Shown: one piece after another, positions 14,001-26,000 of the stretch
Numbering within the stretch: position 1 is the stretch's first letter
How the letters are laid out: each line of letters begins with the position of its first letter
NCBI GenBank assembly: GCA_035610835.1
Contig: CM069448.1
Location: 6,635,607-6,699,606, forward strand
Source of the DNA: Ophiura sarsii
Taxonomy: Eukaryota > Echinodermata > Ophiuroidea > Amphilepidida > Ophiuridae
Length of the DNA: 64,000 bases
Direction of reading: 5' to 3'
Translations under genes and position numbers: made by a program
The notes under the pieces: model-generated
Told to the model about the DNA's origin: nothing
What the model saw: only the letters and a program-made list of their open reading frames with translations
Databases searched by the model: none

Positions 14001-17000
14001 ATCTGCCCGATCTGTAAATTTTCTGATCGGATCTTGGATTGGATCGACCATCACTAGTTTAAAATCATGAAATGACTGAAGTAAGGTCGTTTATGCATGT
14101 CTTAGAAAAATACGGGTTTTCAATGAAAAATACAGGTTTGGGGTTTCAGAATACAGTTTTCTGATCCCAGAGGTTGGCATGTCTGGTCTGTCTATCATTA
14201 AGGGGGCTGTGCACCTTCAGGTACAGCCTCCGTAAAACTGCCGTAACTTATTCATTATTTATTTAATCTATATAAAAGTATACATTTTTTGCAGGAAGGG
14301 TTCAATGAATCCTACTATGAACAGGTGTGAAGAACTAGCCACGGTGGGGCTCTCACTTTAACATGGGAAAACACTTTTGTTTGTTGGAATTCTCACATTT
14401 TGATAATCATATTATATGGTGATAATGATTTTTCTCAACTTCAAAAGCCAAAATAATTGAATTTCAATGCTGATTGCTACAAGTAGAGTACTCCAGGATT
14501 TTCACTGTAGATTTCTATACATATATTATCTAGGTAAATAAATTGAAGATCCAACTAGTAAACCCCATTTTATTTTGATATGGATCAATCTACATTTGTT
14601 GTTCTCTGTCTCTTGTTTTCAAGGTGGAAGATGGTATAGACATTACATAGCATCAAAGAGAACAACTCCCAAGACCCAACAAGTAGAGTCACTTCCCACC
14701 CTATTTATTATCATTCTCTCTGTCTTATGTTTTCTAGGTAGAGGATGCTATAGAATGTTGTCTTGAATATATTGCATCAAAAAGAACAACTCAAGATCCT
14801 ACTAGTAAACTTGCAGATCAACTCGCTAAACAACAAATTGGTAAGTCTATAGCAAAGATTGAACAATTCCGGGTTCAGAGACTCCTATACTGCACATTCA
14901 AAATGATGGTCTGTTATTCATTATGATGATTATTTAGTGTGTAACTGTGCTATTATGAAACACTGTTGCAACAGGCAAGCATAGTTTTCAGACATTATTT
15001 TCTCTGATAAGGTGAAATTTTAGTATAAACAAGTCTGAATGTCATATGTACACCACACGTATGTCACATGGACATCACATGCATAGAAATTTAACAGAAA
15101 TTAAAACAGTTAAAAAAATTGTTAAAAATTGGCAGGGTTTAAAAACAAAATTGACAATAAATTTGTGTTCTTGTTCCTTCCATCACAGGTCCAGGTGATA
15201 AGCGTACTCGTTACACCGCCAAGGAGGTTGAGTACTTACACTTTGTACATTCTGTGTATTTACTAGGACGTCTTATGCTGTATTCCGGGGGAGCTGAATT
15301 ATTTCCTATCAAAACCAAGGACAAAGAAGGTAAAAAGGCATCCAGCCACACTGTCAATGTGCAATGTTTTACCTGTATTTTTGTTCAGATTGTTTTCGTC
15401 TTTGTTTGGAATTAATCTTTGTATAATTATGCCATTAAAAGGCATGCTTATATAATGGAGTGTAAATAACACCTTTTAGGGTCAGGTTTATATGTATTAC
15501 ACCTGAACGGGCACACATGGTCCAACGGATACATTCTCGCTCCACAATACAAAGGTTGTGAGTTCGAGTCTTGTTGCGTCTAGCGTGTTGTGTCCTTTGG
15601 CAAAGCACTTTACCGCGCTTGCCACTCTTCACCCAGGTGTATAATTGGGTACCGGCATTAATTCATGTTGGGAAGTAAACAGACTCGCTGTGTGGGAGGA
15701 GTGGCGAACCCCCCACAGCAAAAAATTACATGTGGGAGTCTGGCCCAAACGCTAAGGGAAAGAGAGATGGGCACTCCACGTGTGAGTCTTTCCTTTTTAC
15801 TTACCCCATTTAGGTGTTCCACATTGGTTTTTGGCTTTATGCCATTTAGGGTCCATTTCTGAGGTGCGTGGACGAGCATGGGTAACTGTTAGGTAGTGAT
15901 CCCCTGAGCTTGAAGTACCAGATACTTGATCTAAATATTGTTGTTGTGTTTTTTCAGTGAGCCTAGATGACCTGTTGGTATCCTTTGTACATCTGATAAC
16001 AGAATGCCAGACATGTGACGAAGGTAAGGTGTCATAGTCAACATCCTACTATAAATCTGGAAACGGTGTGTGTTGGGGTGTGGGGGTGTGTTTATTTGTT
16101 ATCCTTATTTCTCTGTTAGTTGTGATCAAAGTGGCGCCTAATTTGCATGAAAGATAGAGGAAATAACGGGAAGGGTGTTAAAGTTTATTCCACTGAAATT
16201 GGTTAACAATTGGCTCCAAAAACAGCAAAAAACCTCTCAGATTTGGCTCATAAATGCCACTAGAATTGAACAACATTGTGCGTTGCGCGTACTACAGCGT
16301 AATCTTACCGTGGTAACGCGTCGCGTGCATGTTTGCGCAAGGGCTGACTGCCGCGCGGCACACGCACTCCTACACATGGCGCAGAAGCCACACAGGAAAT
16401 GGCTATAGGCCTGTTGGTTGGGTAAGTACCGGTGGGGGGTGGGGGGGGCGGCCGGTGTAAAACCACGGGAAATGGTTTAGGATAGGCCTAGGGTTATAAT
16501 GGTACAAGTAGCGTTTTGCGGGGGTTAATGAAGCAACCTGATTTCTTTACTTTAAGTTGGCATGCCAAACAATCTAAGGGACCGAGGGTTAATGAAGTAG
16601 CCACTGGAAATGGTTTAGGGAGGGTTGTGATTATAAATCAAACTGGTTGGGGTGTGTGCATGGGAGGAGGGGGGGTAAAACCATGGGAAATGTTTTAGGA
16701 TAGGGTTAAGAGTTAATGAAGTAGCCGCGGGAAATGGTTAGGGAGGGTTATGATTATAAATCCACCTGGTTGGTGTAGTTGCAGTGGGGGTGGGGGGCGA
16801 TTGTAGGGGGTTTAAGTGGTTTTAAAAGTACCGAGGGTTAACTTGATGCGGTTTGAGCGGTAGGGGTTAATAAAGTAGACACGGTAAATGGTTTAGGAGG
16901 GATATGGTTGGGGGTGATTTGGGGTGGGGGTAGGGGGGGGGGGGGGTTGTAGGGGGTTTATAATGCCTTTAGAAGGGATATGGTTATAAATAAACCTGGT

Positions 17001-20000
17001 TTGGGGGGGGGGGGGGTGTTGTAGGGGGTTTAAGTGGCTTCAGAGGTAGGTAGTGGTATAACCAGGAGGTTTATGTGGTTTCAGAGGTAGGTAATGTGGC
17101 ATAACCATCTAGCGGGGATCCGAGCGTAGCGAGGGTACGCCGCTAGTATCTACAAATTATCGATTCGACATTGGTGTCATCCATGGCATCTAAATGCACT
17201 CACATGTCTTAGCTATGCCAAATGTGCTTGGAAGCCACAGCTGTGAATGTATATGATCAGTGGCCCCCAGTCACAAACCTTGCCTGCCCCCCCCCCCCCC
17301 CCCCCCTCCCCCTCCTGTTTAGTTCAAGCCCCACCTCATTGTGTCCCCCAAATAATCTAAAATATTGACTTTTAATGTCAAAATTGCCTCAAATTAGCTT
17401 AACATTGATCTGAAATGTCTAATTTCAATTCAAATTTAGCTAATTTGAGCCAATTTTAACATTAAAAGTATTAAAAGCAAAAACAACCCCAACCTTCTTT
17501 TCTGCCCCTCTCCCTGCCCCTCCCCCCCCCCCCCCCCCCCAACAAAAAAAAAAGAAAAGAAAAGAAAAAACAATTGATGCTGAAATGGAATGATGTATTC
17601 ACACACCGCATTTATGCATATCAACGCATCATTTACGCATATATCCTAATTGTGTGCTTTGGGAACCCGTGGACATGTTAGTGCTGTGTATCACATCATC
17701 ATTTTCGGGTGTGTTATTTTGAAGATGCAGCTAATATGTTCTCAGTAAATGTCTGAATTTTCCAAGGATACTCTAGTTTGGAAGGACTTTGTTATAACAA
17801 TTTTATGGAATAAATGATTTGTTTATGGTATTTATACTTCACAGGTGAGAACAGCCCATCAGGCCTTGTTACAAACACATTCAAGATGTTATGCACCACT
17901 GAAGCTGCTTGCCGTAGATGCCTTTGTAAAGATATAATAGTTGCAGAACTCCTTAAACCAGTACTCAATTGGCTAAATAATGATGTGGTAGGTGTACAGC
18001 GCACTTATATTTGAACTAACACACTTTTGGACAATAGTTTAGCCATCCAAATTGGCGAGAAATGCACGGTTTTTATATCTCTGTGAGCAAAGATAATCCA
18101 AGCATATGCCCCACATACGTGGTGCGTGATGCACATGCTATGGCTCTTTTATATTTATTTGCAGCTGTAAGGATTTTTGCTATTTTGGAACTGACTGAGC
18201 TATAATAGTGGGTGGTTTCTTGGTGCAAGATAATCATGGGTTAGAATAGTTTAAATGCTCCATTGTTTCCTTTTTGTTTTGTGCCAAGCTGATTCTGTGT
18301 AGTCATATACCAAGGATAATTGTACTATTAGTTTGAATCACTGTCAATTCACAAGGTATGTGTGCGTGCTCGCAAAAATATAACGCCCAAAACTGAATCA
18401 CTCACAGACACAGAGTAATTAAGCATGATACCCATAGTCTTATATAAGACTATAATGAGTCATTTAGTATATTCAAACTATAGTTCAAATATAATCCCTT
18501 AGACATTTCATTACATATGTGTGCATGCCTGCCAAACAAGTGGCGCAGTAAATCTTGGGTAAATCATGTGTAACACAATTCCAGGGTGGGAGCAAGTCTG
18601 GGGAAATTGAGTCCCCCCTGAACATTTCAAGTCCCTGGAACAACAATTACCTTCCCTAATCATGAAAATACCCCATATCGAGAAAATAACAATAAGCTAC
18701 CTGGCAAATGTTCTCTAAATCACTCTTAATGCTAATTTATAGTTAAGATTCACTTGAAATGGGTTTATGTTGACAAATCCATGCATTTTTATACTGTTAT
18801 GCTCCCTAAAATGTGATTTCACTGCAGATTTTGAAATCCGTGTTACCGTCAGGCCATTTAGAAACACAAATGACTCAATTTTGACATAAGATGGCGTCCC
18901 ATCAATCAACTCAGAATATGTTTGGAGAAATTTTGAGAGTTTAGCCCAAAACATTAAATTGAGTCCCAGGAGCATGATTTCTATAAAAAAAATAAGAGCC
19001 CTACACAATTCACAAAATTAATGCTACCTTAGCATATAATTTGGTCTTCAAAACGATCTCTATCTGGACATCTAATTTCTTGTTTCATTAAAATGAATAT
19101 GATTGTCCTGATGTTCGTTCTTCCTACAGCCTTCAAGTGAAGCAACTATGCTTCATATAGCTGACATTTTCTCAGCAATGGCATCTTGGGATCTAGGAAG
19201 ACAAATCCTGCTGTATGCAGAAAATGGAGACAAATTCCAAACAAATTCGTAAGTTGCATTAATGCATTTTTTCAATACGTTACGTTATTTGCACTTAGGC
19301 AAGATTTTTTTCTTCTCAAATCAGCTGTTTGTGGCCGAAAATCTGTTAATTTTTTTTTCACAATTAAAAAAAAAATTGGCCGAAAATCTATCGATTTTTT
19401 TTTCTTCCGATTTTGGTGACATTTTAGGTAACAAATAAATAAATAAATTTAAAAAAATTCAAAAAACCTTACCGACCGACCCTACTTGACAGGTCCGTCC
19501 CCCCGTAAAACATGGTGTGTGTTTTTTCGTCGCCTTACCAGCTTTTCTGATATGTTGGGTATCAGACATTGCTTCAACTCATGCGCTCTCTACAGGTGAC
19601 GTCTGTAGATTTCTAACAATGGGATTATGAACGGGCCTATGATCTTCAATCTATTGTAACCTTTTATAAATGTTAAATTTGTTTGCATATGATATCACCA
19701 CCAGGTCAGCAGCCATTCCTACCATTACAGAGTTTGTCAAGAGGGCGTTAGACAGTCCTGACTCATTTGGTTTCAATACGGTACCATCGCGGGCGATAAC
19801 AGGAGCGTTTCTCTTTGTCTGCCGCCAGTTTTACACCACGTCGGAGGGCCTATTTGTCTTGTATCCGTACGGACTACACGATTGTGTTGCCAATGCATGG
19901 AGAGCGGTAAGTGTGTTTCTCAAAACCCAATTTTTCTTCTCTCCATGTATTTCTAGAGTACTGACACAACCACATAAACTTTCATGGAACTCAATGTTCA

Positions 20001-23000
20001 TGCTCAGAACTCAGTGTTCATTCTCAGGATTTTCCGCTCGGGCCCATTTTGGCATTCTGCTATAAAATTAGCACAGATATCAATTAAAAAGGCTTATTTT
20101 TTTACCAAATTACCTTGGCCAATTTGTAATCTTAATGATCCAATTCTGCAATGTATGGTTTTAGAGGTAACACTTAAGGAAATGGTGCGAAGCCATTAAC
20201 ATTACTATAAATTGATGTAAATTAGACTAATTTCTGGGAGATATCTAAAAATAATTGTAATATGAATTATACAGTTAGTATACCAGTAAACAAAGTGCAA
20301 CTAATTTTCGTCCATCTATCGCACAAAATGTTCTCTACAACAGCTGATTTGCCCCTGTGTAACAGATGGCATCCATCCTGAATGACGGTATCAGATTTAT
20401 AGTCGCCATCATAAGTTCCGGACAGAATTTGACTAAACCTTTGCATTGATGCAGGTGGTTGAATCAATGCATGTTTAGAATGAATATTTGTTTTACGCAT
20501 GGGAAATCACTTCCGGGTTTATGCAGCATATGCCTGCCTAGGAAATTTGTCCACAGAATTGTGACGGCAATTAAAAAGTGTAGAAATGTCTCTATACAAA
20601 ATCACATTGTGATATAAATTGGTATTAGAATGGATTTTACTGCAGTAGAAATCCTTTCAAGTTTGATCCTAATACCCCATAATCCATGGTATAAATGTAA
20701 TTTAGTATTATGATTATTGTATTTATCATCCTTTTGTCACAGGCTAGTAGAGAAACGGCTCAATCAGCAACCCCAACCCCAGACATGGAAACAGTTGAGG
20801 TTAGTGATGATATAAACCAACCATCAGACGACGCCTATGTTTGGGAGCAGATGCTTATAGACAATCTTCTCAACTTTGCCGGAACACCAAAGGTTAGTCA
20901 AATACAGAGTGATAGGCTGATGTGTACGATTTATAACTGTAAAAGTGGTGATTTTCGCGCTTTGCCAATTTTCAGGCATTTCGCTTGGTTTTTAAATTTG
21001 CAATTTGAAAGTTCATTACATAGACTTAGACACAAAATAAATATGTTTGCAGGTTTTTATTTTCGCGGATGCTGCTTGGAGCGTGAAAAGCACAAACATG
21101 TTCACGTTTACAGTAACATCTGAGCCATATAGATTTAAACTAGACCATCCTGCAGTCAGTCAAAACTGAAATAATTATACAACACAATAGCGACAGGGTG
21201 GATGTATTTCCTGAAGCTACAGGTATAAGTAGTCTACTGCCCTCTTTTGATATTCTTTTATAGGAACCTTTTATGAAGAGTAAGATTTAGTGGATGGTAT
21301 AGTTTACCCTTATATTAATTGCTCTTCTATGCTTTTTGGCAGTGGCGTACCCAGCTTTTGGAAACTGGGGGGCCCGAGTATATTTGTACCGACGAGATGC
21401 ATGTACCGACAAATGTTTTTACAGACTCCCAAAAAAATCGTAAAACATCCACAATTTTTTTCCTGTGAGCAGCTGAAATCTTGATAAGTGGTGGGGGGGG
21501 GGGGGGGGGGGGGGGGGTAGCGATGAAGTTATCAACATAACTGGCCAAAAAAAAATTGCATGGTCAAAATTGCAAATCTACCGACGGAGGGTCGTTTTTA
21601 CCGACGGTGTTATTTCAGGGGGGGGCCTGGACCCCCTGGGTACGCCACTGCTTTTTGGACACAGTTTCAAAATCCAAGTGAGATCAATTTGTAATAATGT
21701 ATGCCTCTCGTCCCCGGATAGTATTGGTAATTTTGTTCTTTAGTTCCTGCAGATCAGCTAGTGGTCTCTGGAAGACTTAAAAGTTGTAATATTATACCAG
21801 GAGTTAGTCACCCGGTAAAATGCTCAATACTAACAACTCAACTCTGTACTTACGATGTAAATTGGATTTTTTAGTTAAATCATAAAATCATTATTTTCTT
21901 GATATTTTGTGGCCTACGCTAGTTCAAATTGACTCTGAGAAAGACATATTACTAACTATTAGGATGACAACTGATCTGTTCAAGGAATACTGACAGGTAT
22001 ATACAAACAGTCTTGCGTTTCTTATGATACACCCTGTATATTTGTCAATATCCGAAATGGAGGAATATGGATGTCCTGCGGTTTGCCATGAAACTGTTGT
22101 TATTAACATTTTAAATACATGATTTCTTCATTTTCATTAAATTTGCAGTGCAAAATAAATGTTTTTCATGTTTGTCTTTTCCCCCATTTTTATGACCAGG
22201 GTCTACTGTTATTACAACAAACAGGCGCAATCAATGAAGCAGTAGCCCATATGTACACCAGATATGCACTCAAATTACAGGTACGTACAATAACATTTGT
22301 AATCACAAAGTCAAATTAAATACCTGGTTTCTACAGGGATGCAATCGAAGGGAGGACGGATGGGTTAATAATTGATTAAATGAATAATGAGGCTTCCCTC
22401 CTTCCTCCAATTCCCCTCTTGAACAGATGCTTGCAAAAATACATCAAATGCCCAATTTCACATCTTTTATTGTGTTAATTAACTTTAGTGTATAATCAGG
22501 TTCCTAATTTTGTTGGTCTTCTTTCTCAAAAAACACATGCAGATTTGCTATCTAAACATTTTTGTCTCCATTAAAGATCATACTTTCAAGGGGTAAGAGA
22601 TCTTGAAAACTGAAATAGAGGAATTTATTCCAGTAACCTTCCTCTTATTGCAAAACACTACACTACTAGGGCTGGTAGTGCACGCTTCACCAATCTTGTG
22701 AAGCGATCAGCCGGGGTATCATATGCTGATGAAAATCTTAAGATAGCTGACTCCATTGGTGCCATAAAGTAGAGGCGAGACTCCCACACAGGTGACCCGA
22801 GTTTGATTTCCAGCGGTAGGACAGCCAAACTTTCCCCCTTATTTGACCTGTGATTCTCCCCTAATAGTTTTATCCCGAAAAAAATGCCTTAGTAGTTATG
22901 CTTAAGTTTCTTACCATAAAATTGGTATGAAACAGATTGATAATGAGGATGTCGATATATCGGCCTCTACATGGATTGATCACTTCACGCATATACATCT

Positions 23001-26000
23001 GTGTGTTTCTTGTATATATACAGGTCAGCAAGACGGAGAAATTTGGGTACGGTACCATGGTAACACAAGTGGCAGCTACCGCTCCAGGTATCGTAGCTCT
23101 TCAAAGCACAGGTAGGAGGCAATATTTACCTTTATTCACAGGATTGAGCATTTACGAGTAAAACCTAAATATCATATTTCCGCACTTTCTTTCAATTTCA
23201 GCTAGGGTTTTTTGGCCTGTTTTATCCCAATTTCACACACTTTTTTTCGAGGTTTTGAAGAATTTCACTCATGCCAGTATTCAGCAAACAAAATGGTGTG
23301 TCTAATATCCTAAATTGGATAAATGTGACAATCAGTGAACATTAATCTGAAAATAAGCGCATTTACTTCAGAAAGGTATCCTGTTTGCAAGAACAGTGAC
23401 TGTAGTCGCTAGGTTAAATTTCACGTTAAGATCAAAAGGAAATGCTCAATCAATGATCAATCAATTTGTTGTTCAGTGTAGTCTCTGCATATGGCAACCA
23501 ATCGCAATCAAAATAAAATAAATTAAAAAAGTAGGTTATGATTATATAGGCTTGTCCTCCATTTGAAATATATATTGTAACTAGAATATTTTTGTTAACA
23601 TATCCCATGCAACAGGTTTTGTGAAAACTCTAGTTAATGGTCTATGGACAGTACTAGAAGGTGGAGCAGATGATAGGTCATTACTTAGACCAGCCCCACT
23701 GCCCATGCAACCAATAGATAGGGCATCATCTAAGGTAAGGGGGAGCAGATGATAGGTCATTACTTAGACCAGCCCCACTACCCATCCAACCAATAGATAG
23801 GGCATCATCTAAGGTAAGGGGGAGCAGATGATAGGTCATTACTTAGACCAGCCCCACTACCCATCCAACAAATAGATAGGGCATCATCTAAGGTAAGGTG
23901 GAGCAGATTATAGGTCATTACTTAGACCAGCCCCACTGCCCATGCAACCAATAGATAGGGCATCATCTAAGGTAAGGGGGAGCAGATGATAGGTCATTAC
24001 TTAGACCAGCCCCACTGCCCATGCAACCAATAGATAGGGCATCATCTAAGGTAAGGGGGAGCAGATGATAGTTCATTACTTAGACCAGCCCCACTGCCCA
24101 TGCAACCAATAGATAGGGCATCATCTAAGGTAAGGGGGAGCAGATGATAGGTCATTACTTAGACCAGCCCCACTGCCCATGCAACCAATAGATAAGGCAT
24201 CATCTAAGGTAAGGGGGGGCAGATGATAGGTCATTACTTAGACCAGCCCCACTGCCCATGCAACCAATAGATAGGGCATCATCTAAGGTAAGGGGGAGCA
24301 GATGATAGGTCATTACTTAGACCAGCCCCATTGCCCATGCAACCAATAGATAGGGCATCATCTAAGGTAAGGGGGAGCAGATGATAGGTCATTACTTAGA
24401 CCAGCCCCACTGCCCATGCAACCAATAGATAAGGCATCATCTAAGGTAAGGGGGAGCAGATGATAGGTCATTACTTAGACCAGCCCCACTGCCCATGCAA
24501 CCAATAGATAGGGCATCATCTAAGGTAAGGGGGAGCAGATGATAGGTCATTACTTAGACCAGCCCCATTGCCCATGCAACCAATAGATAGGGCATCATCT
24601 AAGGTAAGGGGGAGCAGATGATAGGTCATTACTTAGACCAGCCCCACTGCCCATGCAACCAATAGATAAGGCATCATCTAAGGTAAGGGGGAGCAGATGA
24701 TAGGTCATTACTTAGACCAGCCCCACTACCCATCCAACCAATAGATAGGGCATCATCTAAGGTAAGGTGGAGCAGATTATAGGTCATTACTTAGACCAGC
24801 CCCACTACCCATCCAACCAATAGATAGGGCATCATCTAAGGTAAGGGGGAGCAGATGATAGGTCATTACTTAGACCAGCCCCACTACCCATCCAACCAAT
24901 AGATAGGGCATCATCTAAGGTAAGGGGGAGCAGATGATAGGTCATTACTTAGACCAGCCCCACTACCCATCCAACCAATAGATAGGGCATCATCTAAGGT
25001 AAGGGGGAGCAGATGATAGGTCATTACTTAGACCAGCCCCACTGCCCATGCAACCAATAGATAGGGCATCATCTAAGGTAAGGGGGAGCAGATGATAGGT
25101 CATTACTTAGACCAGCCCCACTACCCATCCAACCAATAGATAGGGCATCATCTAAGGTAAGGGGGAGCAGATGATAGGTCATTACTTAGACCAGCCCCAC
25201 TACCCATCCAACCAATAGATAGGGCATCATCTAAGGTAAGGTGGAGCAGATTATAGGTCATTACTTAGACCAGCCCCACTGCCCATGCAACCAATAGATA
25301 GGGCATCATCTAAGGTAAGGGGGAGCAGATGATAGGTCATTACTTAGACCAGCCCCACTGCCCATGCAACCAATAGATAGGGCATCATCTAAGGTAAGGG
25401 GGAGCAGATGATAGTTCATTACTTAGACCAGCCCCACTGCCCATGCAACCAATAGATAGGGCATCATCTAAGGTAAGGGGGAGCAGATGATAGGTCATTA
25501 CTTAGACCAGCCCCACTGCCCATGCAACCAATAGATAAGGCATCATCTAAGGTAAGGGGGAGCAGATGATAGGTCATTACTTAGACCAGCCCCACTGCCC
25601 ATGCAACCAATAGATAGGGCATCATCTAAGGTAAGGGGGAGCAGATGATAGGTCATTACTTAGACCAGCCCCATTGCCCATGCAACCAATAGATAGGGCA
25701 TCATCTAAGGTAAGGGGGAGCAGATGATAGGTCATTACTTAGACCAGCCCCACTGCCCATGCAACCAATAGATAAGGCATCATCTAAGGTAAGGGGGAGC
25801 AGATGATAGGTCATTACTTAGACCAGCCCCACTGCCCATGCAACCAATAGATAGGGCATCATCTAAGGTAAGGGGGAGCAGATGATAGTTCATTACTTAG
25901 ACCGGCCCCACTGCCCATGCAACCAATAGATCGGGCATCATCTAAGGTAAGGGGGATCTAATGATAGGTCATTACTTAGACCAGCACCTCTGCCCACGCA

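Larger units (their letters stand above)
11498..14185. mobile_element. Outer hAT-like element, host of nested insertions
   Basis: Intron 10. The ends CAGACATGCCAAC and GTTGGCATGTCTG are inverted, and the flanks share GTCTGTC (11491-11497, 14186-14192). Phrases such as AAAATACGGG and TACGGGATTTTC occur near both ends in opposite strands. Most of its 2.7 kb is filled by the elements 12039-13951 and 12061-13431. No transposase reading frame was recognised in the outer parts. Confidence 0.6.

Noticed and set aside
15518..15575. Functional tRNA gene
   Set aside because: A and B boxes are present but the acceptor stem does not pair and a SINE body follows; the same goes for 48604-48672.
16516..16698. 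Short peptide conserved between 16516-16698 and 60632-60850
   Set aside because: Both lie in the two Helitron-like copies; the likeness is DNA-level and the frame has no domain or extension.
20710..21123. Open frame of 137 codons
   Set aside because: It is exon 17 read through its donor into a MITE; only 20743-20892 codes.
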